In this document: positions 17,001-26,112 of the stretch, in pieces
Numbering within the stretch: the first letter of the stretch is position 1
Layout of the letters: each line of letters starts with the position of its first letter
NCBI GenBank assembly: GCA_022984795.1
Contig: JALIHJ010000016.1
Coordinates: 124,001-188,000, forward strand
DNA from: Fabrea salina
Lineage: Eukaryota > Ciliophora > Heterotrichea > Heterotrichida > Fabreidae
Direction: 5' to 3'
Length of the DNA stretch: 64,000 nt
Notes under the pieces: generated by a model
The model's database searches: none
What the model saw: the letters and a program-made list of their open reading frames with translations, nothing else
Told to the model about the DNA's origin: nothing
Made by a program: the position numbers and the translations under genes

Positions 17001-17483
17001 ATGAATTCCAGGAGCAGAATTAGGCAAAACAGCTTTAATCAAGGCATAGCTAAACTCACTAGGTCTGTGACGCCTAAGGACACAAGTCACACTCGGAGCA
17101 AAAGTGCTGCTAAGCAGTACGACGATACCATTTTAAGAATCCGTTCACGTGAAACTATCAAGTATGAGACTCCTTTACAGAACGAACTTATAAGAAAGAA
17201 ACTCAGGCCCAAAAAAGCCAGTTACGTCCCGAACTCAGCTTTGTACAGAAACCTAAACGCTAAGATTTCACTTAAGTCTATGAACTTTAACCCCAAAGCT
17301 GCTGCTTTGAAGCCTAGAATCAGAAAGTTTTACAATTACTATAAGCCTCCCCAGTTTAAGTCCGCTTCTCAAATCCGCAGACCTCCCATTTTGGAGATGA
17401 ATGGGTTTAGTTGTATTCAAAAAACCGAATCTAATTCAGAAATCAGAAAAACCAACTACATTAATTATTTAAGGAACTTGTAG
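17001..17483 (+). CDS. Hypothetical basic protein, 160 aa
   Basis: ATG at 17001, TAG stop, 20 bp from the divergent CDC50 start. The protein is rich in R, K, S and N with almost no acidic residues and no membrane segment. The C-terminal third has a patterned KFYNYYKPPQF...RRPPILEMNGF stretch. No family recognised. A structural or microtubule-associated role would fit the basic composition but is a guess. Confidence 0.55.
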   Translation: MNSRSRIRQNSFNQGIAKLTRSVTPKDTSHTRSKSAAKQYDDTILRIRSRETIKYETPLQNELIRKKLRPKKASYVPNSALYRNLNAKISLKSMNFNPKAAALKPRIRKFYNYYKPPQFKSASQIRRPPILEMNGFSCIQKTESNSEIRKTNYINYLRNL

Positions 17484-17487
17484 TTAG

Positions 17488-18789
17488 TTAGGTTAAAAGA
17501 GATATTTTGGATTGCTTAACTGCATAAGTTTTGGTGTCCATGCAAAACACTGCAGATTCGTCAAATATAAAGTGAAAGTTGTTTTTGAACTTAACTGGTT
17601 TCACTAAGGGAATTCTATCTCCCATGAAGTTATTTATTTTGTAGCAATCAGTATAAACTTCATTAGGCAACTCAAAGGACAAAGTTAGCTTATAGAGCCA
17701 GTTTTCTTGTATCACATATAAGTGGCTTTCATCTCTGAAAATTAACTTGAACTTATCTGGCTTAAAGTCGAATTTGATTACACTGAACTTTTCTTCGTCT
17801 GGATCAAAAACATAAATATCTCTTTCATTCAGAGAACATATGTATATTTTGCTATAGAAAATAACAGCAGACATTGGACCTACAGTTCCAGGAAAGTTTT
17901 CTATCGTCCCTTGGCTTCTGTTTTTTTTTTTTTGGAAAGGAGATCTTTTGCTTCCTTGGCCTGTTTCATATTTGCAAGTTTGGTTACCATTGTGCCCAAA
18001 AGAATAAATAAAACCTCCAAATTCTATAGTAGTGCCTGTATTTTGTTGATTGTGATGATACGGGAATGATCCAAAATTTCTAGCGTAATTTTGGTAGACA
18101 GAAAGGTCTGGGTCTAGGCAATAGCCTAAGAATCCGTTGTAAAATCTCTGATTTCTAGTTGCATTCATAGAGCTTAAGTCCAGCTGAAAGCTGTTGTTAT
18201 TTCTTGTCATAAAATCAACGGTGTTAGTCATATGCTTTTCTCTGCACGGGTCGTACCCACAAGATATTTCGAGCCAGTTTTCTTCTACTTGGAATCTATT
18301 GAGTATTCCATAAAATTCCGAAATCTTTTTGCTCAACCTAGGCGGTTTCCAGGTTCTAAAGATTTCATCTCTTTGTTTTTTGGGGTGCAAAAGAATGTTT
18401 CTTACAAAGTTCTGATGAGTATTTTTGGTTGAGATGTTGTCTTCACTCAAAGCAAGCTTTAAGTCCTGACACAGTTTTTCTGCTTCGTTTATGGTCTCCA
18501 TAAACTCGTTGCACTTTCTTTCAATGGCCTTTTTAGCGTTACAAAGGAACTTCAGTAACTCAGCTTTAGTTTTCCTTGTATCTTTAAGCAATTTTTCAAG
18601 AACGTTCATTATTTCCGCGGCATCTTGAATTCCCACCTTTGACTTGTAAGGCTTTATGGTGTGAGGATTGGCAGTAATGTTCAAGAAGTGGTTGTAAGTT
18701 TGATGCTTACACAAAGGAACAGGGGGTTCTACGCAGTGGCACTCCATTTCAGGGCCTTCACAGTCAACAGCTCCACAGGGTTCCGACAT
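17488..18789 (-). CDS. Kelch-like/beta-propeller protein with small zinc site and coiled coil
   Basis: 433 residues, ATG at 18789, TAA stop. The first 35 residues contain a C/H cluster (CGAVDCEG...CHCVEPPVPLCKHQTYNHFL) like a degenerate B-box. A coiled coil follows at about 50-125. The C-terminal half is beta-rich with blade-like phrases (GGFIYSFGHN, SAVIFYSKIYICSLNERDIYVFDPDEEKF), typical of the many kelch-type proteins of ciliates. No enzyme motif is present. A run of 13 T at about 17927 encodes a lysine stretch and is a possible homopolymer problem spot. A scaffold or ubiquitin-ligase adaptor role is inference. Confidence 0.65.
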   Translation of the reverse strand: MSEPCGAVDCEGPEMECHCVEPPVPLCKHQTYNHFLNITANPHTIKPYKSKVGIQDAAEIMNVLEKLLKDTRKTKAELLKFLCNAKKAIERKCNEFMETINEAEKLCQDLKLALSEDNISTKNTHQNFVRNILLHPKKQRDEIFRTWKPPRLSKKISEFYGILNRFQVEENWLEISCGYDPCREKHMTNTVDFMTRNNNSFQLDLSSMNATRNQRFYNGFLGYCLDPDLSVYQNYARNFGSFPYHHNQQNTGTTIEFGGFIYSFGHNGNQTCKYETGQGSKRSPFQKKKNRSQGTIENFPGTVGPMSAVIFYSKIYICSLNERDIYVFDPDEEKFSVIKFDFKPDKFKLIFRDESHLYVIQENWLYKLTLSFELPNEVYTDCYKINNFMGDRIPLVKPVKFKNNFHFIFDESAVFCMDTKTYAVKQSKISLLT

Positions 18790-18811
18790 TTATAAGAAGC
18801 ATATCAATAGA

Positions 18812-19231
18812 ATGAAAGAAATAGTTACTCGGTTCCGAAGAAAAGCTGAGAGCTGTGGGATATGCTACAATTTAATAGAAATACAGGGAAAAGTATCCTC
18901 ATGCACTCACTTGTTCTGCCACAAGTGCATTAAGAGGTGGTCCCGTACAGAAAATACCTGTCCTTTGTGCAGGGGTCGCTTTGACTGGATTGAAAGAGTT
19001 CCCCGGAGAAGGGAGTACAGCTTCACTGCAAAAAAGTCTCCTGGAAGACTTTTGGTGAATTACATTTCGCAGCAAAAAGACTTTAATCCTAACTTCGAAA
19101 GTGTACTGCGGCACATAATGGAGCACCCTATGCCTGAGAGAATAAGGTTTATTCTAATGAGACTCTGCGCACTGAGGAGGGATAATATTATGATAGACCA
19201 GATAATTTCAGTTATCCGAGGGTTCATATAA
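18812..19231 (+). CDS. RING-finger protein, 139 aa
   Basis: ATG at 18812, TAA stop. A C3HC4 RING occupies about 15-55: CGICYNLI, CTHLFCHKCIKRW and CPLCRGRF give all eight zinc ligands. The W after the H/C pair and the CPLC box are typical of active E3 ligases, and the closest style is the PHRF1/Topors group. The C-terminal helical part has no known domain. The start lies 22 bp from the divergent kelch-like gene. Likely an E3 ubiquitin ligase; substrate unknown. Confidence 0.85.
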   Translation: MKEIVTRFRRKAESCGICYNLIEIQGKVSSCTHLFCHKCIKRWSRTENTCPLCRGRFDWIERVPRRREYSFTAKKSPGRLLVNYISQQKDFNPNFESVLRHIMEHPMPERIRFILMRLCALRRDNIMIDQIISVIRGFI

Positions 19232-19256
19232 TCATTAACCTGTATAGGACTTATAA

Positions 19257-21200
19257 ATGGAACACTGTCTTCATGAACAAGAAGTTTCTAGAGTAAGTGA
19301 GTTAACTCAAAAACTAGCAGCTATAAAAGAGTTTAAGTGTGGAGTCTGCATGCAGAATTTATCTGGTTTGTGTGTTTGTCTAGACGTAATTTCTATTTAG
19401 AAAAATTGCTTTTTTGTTGGTTGTAGTAAAGCTGACCACTTTAAACAACACTTCCAGTTTTGCAGGTACTTTCTGTGTATAAACACTTCTTCACTAGAAG
19501 TTTGGTGTTTTAACTGCGAGTCAAGCGTTGAAGACTGTGAAAGCATAAAAACAGAGTTCAAAAACAAACTTGTCAAAGGAAACGCTGTGGAAAACTTGCC
19601 TGGGCTAGACAATTTAGGCAATACTTGTTACTTAAACTCTGCTTTGCAGTGCTTGTTCAACATCAAAAGCATTAGTAGTTACTTTGTGAACTGCTTTGAA
19701 GCTGAACTCTTGAACTGGCGCAACTCAGACAACCTTTTGACTCTGCAGTTTGCTGAGTTAGTGAGGGAAGTCAAAAGTGCAAGTCACAAAAGCTTAAGTC
19801 CAAGACAGTTTTTGCACAAACTGCAGGTTTCGTGTCCGTTTTTCAGAGGTTTTCTCCAGCAAGACTCCCAAGAGTTCCTTAAAATACTTTTGGACAAACT
19901 CCACGAAACTACTCAGTACTCTTTTGAAAGGGACTTGAAAGAGTCAATTGTTTCGGAAACTTTTAAGTTCCAAGTAGAAAGCACTGTGCACTGCTCTAAG
20001 TGTGGAAAGGCTTCTAGCAAACAAGAAGACTACTATGAGATTCCTTTGATGATTCCTAGCAAAAACCAAAGCTCCAAAAAGCGACTTTTAAAAAAGCTGT
20101 TTAGCTCTAGTGAACTGAACCTTTATGACTGCTTGCTTCACTTCTGCCTGCCTGAAGAACTTTCTGGCAAGTACTTTTGTGAGTTCTGCCAAGCCAAAAC
20201 AAAGTCCCAAAAAGAAACAAAAGTGCTTACTCACCCTAACGTTTTGGTGCTGTTCCTTAAAAGGTTCAGGTACAATAAAGTGAGCTCTAAGGTTTCTACA
20301 CCTGTGCAGTTGCCCCTAGAACTTAACTTAGAAGAGTTCCTTAAAGAAAAAACTCCTTGCTTCTACAGCTTAAAAAGCTTTGTTTCGCACTCTGGAGGAG
20401 TTAGAGGCGGCCACTACATTGCCTACTGCAAAGTTGGGGAAAATTGGTTTGAGTTCAATGACTCCAAAGTCAACAAGATTTCTGAAGACAAAGTTCTGGA
20501 AAAAGAAGCTTATATTGTGTTTTATGAAAAAGTTTACGAACCTAGATTGTTTGTAAGCCAAGAGCATCCCTTAGCTTATGTGCCTACTTACTGGCTTAAC
20601 AAGTACTACACCCTTGCTGGCCCAGGTTGTATTTACCAAAACTACTTACTTTGCAAACACAAACAACTTAAGCACAACTTAAATGAGTCTGAGTTTACAG
20701 CCATCAACTCAGAAGAACTCCAAAGACTTTCAGAGATCTACGGCATTGAAGGAAGCTTGCTTACAAAAGTTAGTAAGTGCGTAAGATGCACTCAACAAAT
20801 TCCCAAACTAGAAGAACGCATTAAAGAAGAGCAAAAACTAATCAAGTCTCTCAAAGAAAAAAGAGTTTCAGGCGAAGGATGGTACATAGTATGCAAAAAA
20901 TGGCTAGACAACTGGGAAGCTTACTGCAGTATGGAAGGAAAATTCAGTCTTCCTCCACCTATAGACAACTCTTGCCTTGTTGAGTCAGAAGAAGTTAAGC
21001 TGGGACTAGAAGCCAACCTGGACTACAAAGGAGTCAGCAAACACGTATGGCAAGCATTTATGCTTTTATACGGAGGAGGCCCTGCAATCGTCAGAGCCAC
21101 ACCTAACATCTACTCAACTCCTTTGAACCAAAGCAAAAGCTCCCATCTTTCTATTCGGGACTTAGCTACAATCAACTCTATAAAAAACATAACATTTTAA
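19257..21200 (+). CDS. Ubiquitin-specific protease of the USP20/USP33 type (one 15-nt intron)
   Basis: Spliced product 642 residues: exon 1 19257-19385, intron 19386-19400, exon 2 to TAA at 21200. The order is a ZnF-UBP domain (about 28-95, with C/H ligands on both sides of the intron), a USP catalytic domain, and a C-terminal part with two DUSP-like segments (YVPTYWLNKYYTLAGPG and EGWYIVCKKWLDNW). The catalytic cysteine is Cys119 in NLGNTCYLN, the histidine is His381 in GGHYIAYC, and a CxxC pair forms the usual zinc site in the fingers. ZnF-UBP plus USP plus two DUSP is the arrangement of USP20/USP33. Without splicing the zinc finger would be lost, so the intron is required by homology. Confidence 0.92.
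19386..19400 (+). other. 15-nt intron in USP20/33 gene
   Basis: GTAATTTCTATTTAG. Removing it joins CLD to KNCFFVGC in frame (phase 0) and completes the ZnF-UBP domain. Unspliced, the TAG would end translation after 47 residues. Confidence 0.92.
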
Positions 21201-21207
21201 TCCGATA

Positions 21208-21462
21208 ATGAAAAGGGTAATAAGTTGCTGCTTCGGCAAAAAGACCAAAAATGACAGAAAATTTGTAAATAAGGATGAGTCACTGGAAAAAAAGTACCAA
21301 ACTGTGAAAAGGATAATATCGAACCCCCAAAATAACCAAACTAGGACTCCGCCTAGAGTCCACCCTAAATGCCAAACCCAAGAAGAACTCCCAGTATACT
21401 CTGTAATTGACGGCCAACTTAAGTACAAAGGGGAAACCAAAGTCATAGTACTTAGTCCTTAA
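21208..21462 (+). CDS. Hypothetical small protein, 84 aa
   Basis: ATG at 21208, TAA stop, seven bases after the USP stop on the same strand and three bases before the IFT121 stop. The N-terminus MKRVISCCFGKK has a CC pair next to basic residues, which could be palmitoylated. The rest is K/Q/P-rich with a short ordered end (YSVIDGQLKYKGETKVIVL). No family recognised. Its fit between two tightly spaced genes with no overlap supports it being real. Confidence 0.55.
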   Translation: MKRVISCCFGKKTKNDRKFVNKDESLEKKYQTVKRIISNPQNNQTRTPPRVHPKCQTQEELPVYSVIDGQLKYKGETKVIVLSP

Positions 21463-21465
21463 TAA

Positions 21466-24400
21466 TTATCTTAACTGCATAGGTGCATGGCACAAGGGAC
21501 AGTTTTTGACTCTAAGTCTATGGAGTTCAGACTCAACTGCTTTGTGCTTGCAAGTTTTGCATTGCACGTAGTTCTTTTCAAGGATGGGCTGACCACTTGC
21601 CATACAAGCTGGAAAGTTAGACCCGCACTCGTTGCAGTTAGTCACAATGCTTGAAACCTTGTTAGGACAACTTTTGCCAGGACATTTGAAGTAAGTGTGC
21701 TTGGGGTCCCTAGGAGGGTACTTTGAAAATATACTTACTGCTAGTTCTTCGTACTTTTCTCTGTCTTCATCAGACTGCCCAGGCAAGTTTTCTAGCTTCA
21801 CCAAAGCACGCGAGCATTCTTTCAGGTACCCTGCGTAAAAAGCTGCCAAAGCTATTAGCGAGTAAATGTCCCTGGTTTCAAGTACATTTTCGTACTCTGA
21901 AAGACGCAAGCAGGTTTTGAGTGCTGACTCGTAGTCGCCTTCGTAAAGTTGTCGCTGGGCCAACAAAAAGAAGTGGTAAGCCTCAGCACCCCGCCAGGGG
22001 TTGTCTAGAGTTTTATCACTCATGGTGTTTATGTCGCTCGTAATCAAAGAGTCAAGTGTTTTAGCTGTCATTCCTGTTCCAGTGATTTGTGCTTCCAAAA
22101 CTCTTTTTTTGTAGGAGTCAACTTCCAAAGCTGCCATTACGTAGAGTTTCTTCATCATGATTGGACTGCTGTGGGTCTTTCCAAGGTCCTTTGCTATGTT
22201 GTTGAGGATCTTGGCAGCTTCTGTGTTCCGGTTGGCTTTCCGGTACAGTTGGATGGCTTCGATGGTTTTGTTTTCTTCCAGAAGCATGTTTGCGTACCTG
22301 GACAAAAGTCCTTCAATTTGCACAAAGTTGTGTTCTTCTGCTAACTCAATAGCTAAGTTCCACTGGTTAAGCACTACACAGCAGTCAACAGCTGCTCGCA
22401 CATTGCCTGCTTTCACATAAGCCTTAACAGCTTCTTCGCAAAGTCCCACGCTTTCGAGTTTTTCTCCCAATTCTTGCAAAAGTGGAGATTGCTCAGGAAG
22501 TATTTCTATCATTTTAGAAAGGTTTTCGTAGTCTTCCATTTGGTAGTAAGCTTTAACTAGAGCTTCGTTGTTCTGAGCTAGTGAGTAGTGGGAAGCTGCT
22601 TTTTGCCACCTGAACTTTTCAGAGTAGTAGTCTGCAATGTTGTCATAGGCTACGTTTACAAGTTCGTCTGTGCCCACTCCTTGGTCTACGAGTTGAATGA
22701 CTCTGACCCAGTCCCCTATGAGTACCCTCATGTCTAGTGCTAGGTCTTTTCTGTCTATTTGTTTGTAGATGTCTTCGGCTTCGTCAAAGTTCTTGAAGTA
22801 TATTGCCACTTCGGCTTTTTGTTTCTGGATGTCGTCGAGTTTTTTTACTTTGTTTACAAAGCAAATTCCTTGGTAGTCGTCGTACTTCACAAAGGCTTTG
22901 TGGGCTACTTCAAAGTCGAGTTTTTTAAGAGCAGCCTCTGCAATGATGCTCCAGAGTTTTTTGAAGGGGAGTTGTTCAACGGCACTGTAGGCATCTTTAA
23001 TGTCTACTTTTTCTACCATTTCTCTGGTGTCCCTTAAGCTTTTGGTTTCGAAGTACAAAATAAGCTCTTCGGCTGAACCAGGGCTGTCAGGGAACTTCAT
23101 TACTTCGTCCAGAAGCACTGCTTTGATTTCAAGGTCTTTGAAGTCGCACAGGTAGCCTGAGCTGACTACAGGGTCTTCTACTTCGTTGCCCATCATAACA
23201 TACATTCTGGTTTTTTCCATGACTACAATGAGGTCTGGGTGGTCTTGGGCCCACTTCATATCCCACACGTCTTTTCTTTCTAAGCCAGTATGAGCACCTT
23301 GCATCCCCGGAACTTCTGACTTAGCTGCGGTGTCGTAAAAACTCAGCACTCCGTTGATGTCGATGATGGAAAGTTTAGTGTTGTCGCAGTTAGCTGTAAC
23401 GAGCTGGGGCCTGCAGTTAAGCATGTAGCGAGTTTCTAAAGCTACGTGAGGAATAGTGTACTTATTAACTGTTCCACTAGCACGGCCTACCATGAAGAAA
23501 CCGTTTCCTGAGGTCACGCATGAAATAGGGTCTTGGGCTTTTCTAGAAGGCTTACTGAACCTTTCCACATCGTAAATGCTGTTAAGGTCAGGCTGTTCGT
23601 CAACATTAAAAGCTATTTCCCGACCGATTTTTCTTTTAGAGGAGTCTACAGACATAAGACGACTTACCTGGGACCTGTACTGCCAAACGTAAATGCTTTC
23701 TTCACTGCAAACAATAACGTGGGTTTTGTTCATAGAAATAAACAAAGGCTCAATGTTGATTTGTTTGGTGTCAATGGGACTTCCAATGGCGTTGCACAGA
23801 ATAAGCACAAAGCGATTGTTGGACTCTTCAGCTTTAGTTGCCAGCACACAGCACTCCCCTCCTCCAGCTACTCCCATTAGTTTTTTAACGTACTTAACGT
23901 ACCTGTCGTCAGTTCTTGTGTTCCAAAACACAATGCAGTAGTCTGCCCTGTCTGGCTTCATAAAGGAATACACAATGGTTTCGTTGAAAAACGCCCACTT
24001 GTAGTCAGGTTTGATGTTTGCGAAGTACAAAATCGAATTTACAGATAAAGCTATTCTCAAGCCGTTGCCTTCCCAGGAAACAGCTGTTACAGCTTGGGCG
24101 TCAGGCACTCCCAAAGTCCTCATGTGGATTCCCAAGTTGGTGTAGAACTGCACTACTGCTCCTTTTTGGGGATGCGAACCTGCTACAGCCAAAATGCTTC
24201 CTATGTGGTTCCAACTCAAGTACTTAATGGCCATTCCAGTGTCGATTACAACAGGGTTTTCGTCGTTTTCGTTCCTCATCAACTGCATGACTCCGTTTTC
24301 AAAAGCAAAGCACAGCGAGGGGTTCGAAAACTCGTCAACAGCAAAACTCTTGTACCCTGCTCCGTTGAACCACTGAATTGCCGCCAAAGTAGTTCGGTTT

Positions 24401-24987
24401 CCGCATTTTAGTTTCAGTTCGCACAGTTGGTTTCCACTGCCGTCATACACGTAAATCCTGCCTTCTTCAGTGGCGAAAAGCAGAGTTCTTCCGTCAGGGG
24501 CCCATTCTAGGTTCTTGACTTTGTGCGAAAGGTCCTTTCCCCAAACTCTGTTTCCTTCGACACTCCCCACAATCACTGAGCCGTCTTCGTAACCTATGCA
24601 AATCTTAGTTCCGTCAGAAGACCACTTCATGTCGCTCACTGGGGACTTGTTTCTGTTGTTAATCATTTCTTCTACCCACTGATTTCGGTGTAGAGTCCAA
24701 ACTATTATAAGGCCTTCTGAGTCAGAAGAAGTTAGTTTGCAGTGGATTTCGTTCCAAATCACTGAAGATATTGGACTTCGGTGTCCCTCACAAGTTTGGT
24801 TCATAGTAAGATCTGAACGTGGGGGCTGGTTTTGCGACACCACAGTTGGCGGTTCTAATTTTATAACTTTCAAAAGCCCATCTTCGCAGCCTACTGCAAT
24901 GTAACCTTCTTGTTTGTTCCACGAAATAGACCTGATTTGGTGGGCTTCTGAAGGAAGGGCTACTTTTTTCGAAAGGTAAACAAACAT
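21466..24987 (-). CDS. IFT121: Intraflagellar transport protein 121 (WDR35), IFT-A subunit
   Basis: 1173 residues, ATG at 24987. The start MFVYLSKKVALP and the segments SISWNKQEGYIAVGCEDGLL, MNQTCEGH, WVEEMINNRNKSPV and VIVGSVEGNRVWGKDL follow WDR35 closely. Two N-terminal beta-propellers (about 1-620) are followed by TPR-like helices and a C-terminal zinc ribbon with CxxC pairs (CPGKSCPN, CNECG, CKTCKHK, CPLCHAP). Human WDR35 is about 1180 aa, so this is full length. IFT-A drives retrograde transport in cilia and ciliary entry of membrane proteins. It is divergent from the Ulp1-like gene (78 bp between ATGs). Confidence 0.96.
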   Translation of the reverse strand: MFVYLSKKVALPSEAHQIRSISWNKQEGYIAVGCEDGLLKVIKLEPPTVVSQNQPPRSDLTMNQTCEGHRSPISSVIWNEIHCKLTSSDSEGLIIVWTLHRNQWVEEMINNRNKSPVSDMKWSSDGTKICIGYEDGSVIVGSVEGNRVWGKDLSHKVKNLEWAPDGRTLLFATEEGRIYVYDGSGNQLCELKLKCGNRTTLAAIQWFNGAGYKSFAVDEFSNPSLCFAFENGVMQLMRNENDENPVVIDTGMAIKYLSWNHIGSILAVAGSHPQKGAVVQFYTNLGIHMRTLGVPDAQAVTAVSWEGNGLRIALSVNSILYFANIKPDYKWAFFNETIVYSFMKPDRADYCIVFWNTRTDDRYVKYVKKLMGVAGGGECCVLATKAEESNNRFVLILCNAIGSPIDTKQINIEPLFISMNKTHVIVCSEESIYVWQYRSQVSRLMSVDSSKRKIGREIAFNVDEQPDLNSIYDVERFSKPSRKAQDPISCVTSGNGFFMVGRASGTVNKYTIPHVALETRYMLNCRPQLVTANCDNTKLSIIDINGVLSFYDTAAKSEVPGMQGAHTGLERKDVWDMKWAQDHPDLIVVMEKTRMYVMMGNEVEDPVVSSGYLCDFKDLEIKAVLLDEVMKFPDSPGSAEELILYFETKSLRDTREMVEKVDIKDAYSAVEQLPFKKLWSIIAEAALKKLDFEVAHKAFVKYDDYQGICFVNKVKKLDDIQKQKAEVAIYFKNFDEAEDIYKQIDRKDLALDMRVLIGDWVRVIQLVDQGVGTDELVNVAYDNIADYYSEKFRWQKAASHYSLAQNNEALVKAYYQMEDYENLSKMIEILPEQSPLLQELGEKLESVGLCEEAVKAYVKAGNVRAAVDCCVVLNQWNLAIELAEEHNFVQIEGLLSRYANMLLEENKTIEAIQLYRKANRNTEAAKILNNIAKDLGKTHSSPIMMKKLYVMAALEVDSYKKRVLEAQITGTGMTAKTLDSLITSDINTMSDKTLDNPWRGAEAYHFFLLAQRQLYEGDYESALKTCLRLSEYENVLETRDIYSLIALAAFYAGYLKECSRALVKLENLPGQSDEDREKYEELAVSIFSKYPPRDPKHTYFKCPGKSCPNKVSSIVTNCNECGSNFPACMASGQPILEKNYVQCKTCKHKAVESELHRLRVKNCPLCHAPMQLR

Positions 24988-25065
24988 TTTTATAACTTTT
25001 ACACAAATTCAATTTCTAGACACTGGTTCAAACAGCAAAGCCTAAGAACATAATAAAACAACAAA

Positions 25066-26073
25066 ATGGAATTCCAAAACAGAAAAAGCTTAAGAATGTC
25101 TTCGCGTTTGAGTGTGCAGTCCCAAGCCACCAACAGCAGACCTGGCAGCGGAATTCTAACAGCCCCTGCTGGGTCAGCTGCCTTTTCAAGAATCTTCTCG
25201 GGAAAAAACATTAGGACCCAAGCACTGCCAAGTTTCATGCAACTCAAAGGTCCTAGCAGTGGCCTTACTCAAAAAGACCTTAGCCTGATGACTCTCATGA
25301 ATACTGCTCAAAGTTCTAGTATTCTAAGCTCGAGTTCGCGTGAAGAACTCAAAGAAGACTCCAGCAAACACTCCAGTGGCGAAAGAGAAAAGCAGCCCAA
25401 AGAAGTACAGGACCTTATTGCAACGATTCTAAACAGCAATCTGAACCCCCAAGAGGTAGTTTTAAGGTTCAGAAACAGAACTCTCAAGCGCGAAGACCTA
25501 GTTTGCTTCAGGGAACAAACAGACTTCCCCGTAAGTATTGTAGATGCTTACATGAGCATGCTCAAACAAGTTAACCGAACCCAAGTTAAAAAGTCCAAAG
25601 CAAGCAAAGTACTCATTTCCAGCACTTCCTTTTCAGAAGCAGTTTTTTTGGAAGGCAAAGCTAGTGCCAGAAACATTAAAACCAACATTCTAGCTTACGA
25701 TTGGCTACTCTTTCCAATGCAAACAGAAAACTGGACCTTACTTGCAGTTGACCTAAAACAAAAAGCTGTTTACTACTATGACCCCCTTAAAGAACACTCC
25801 CAAATCAACTCTATACTTACTAACTTATTCAACTTTATAAAGGACTTTTTGGCTGCTCATAGAAACACTAAAATTGAAGAAGCTCCTTGGAAAGAACTCC
25901 ACTTGGAGCCACAGCAAACAACTACTTTTGCAAGGCGTGACAGCGGAACTTTTACTTGCAAGCAAGCTGAGCTAATAGCTTTGGGCAAAGACCGCAAGTT
26001 AGAACCTAGGTCATCTCAAAACTACAGAAAAGACATTCTAACAACTCTGGTCAGAAGTAGCTTGCATAGCTAA
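25066..26073 (+). CDS. Ulp1/SENP-fold protein with substituted catalytic residues (putative pseudoprotease)
   Basis: 335 residues, ATG at 25066, TAA stop. After a disordered S-rich N-terminus, about 185-305 aligns with the C48 (Ulp1/SENP) fold. The family pattern HW..L.V.D...YYD...PQQ...DCG..xC is recognisable here as ENWTLLAVDLKQKAVYYYDP, then PQQ, then RRDSGTFTCKQAE. The Asp (239) and oxyanion Gln (283/284) remain, but the catalytic His is Asn222 and the nucleophile Cys is Ser293. Both are seen directly. In known SENPs either change abolishes activity, so this is probably a SUMO/NEDD8-binding pseudoprotease; a serine-type enzyme without His is unlikely. Confidence 0.75.
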   Translation: MEFQNRKSLRMSSRLSVQSQATNSRPGSGILTAPAGSAAFSRIFSGKNIRTQALPSFMQLKGPSSGLTQKDLSLMTLMNTAQSSSILSSSSREELKEDSSKHSSGEREKQPKEVQDLIATILNSNLNPQEVVLRFRNRTLKREDLVCFREQTDFPVSIVDAYMSMLKQVNRTQVKKSKASKVLISSTSFSEAVFLEGKASARNIKTNILAYDWLLFPMQTENWTLLAVDLKQKAVYYYDPLKEHSQINSILTNLFNFIKDFLAAHRNTKIEEAPWKELHLEPQQTTTFARRDSGTFTCKQAELIALGKDRKLEPRSSQNYRKDILTTLVRSSLHS

Positions 26074-26112
26074 TGTAAATTAAGCTGTCATTTCTTATTT
26101 AAATAAACAATC

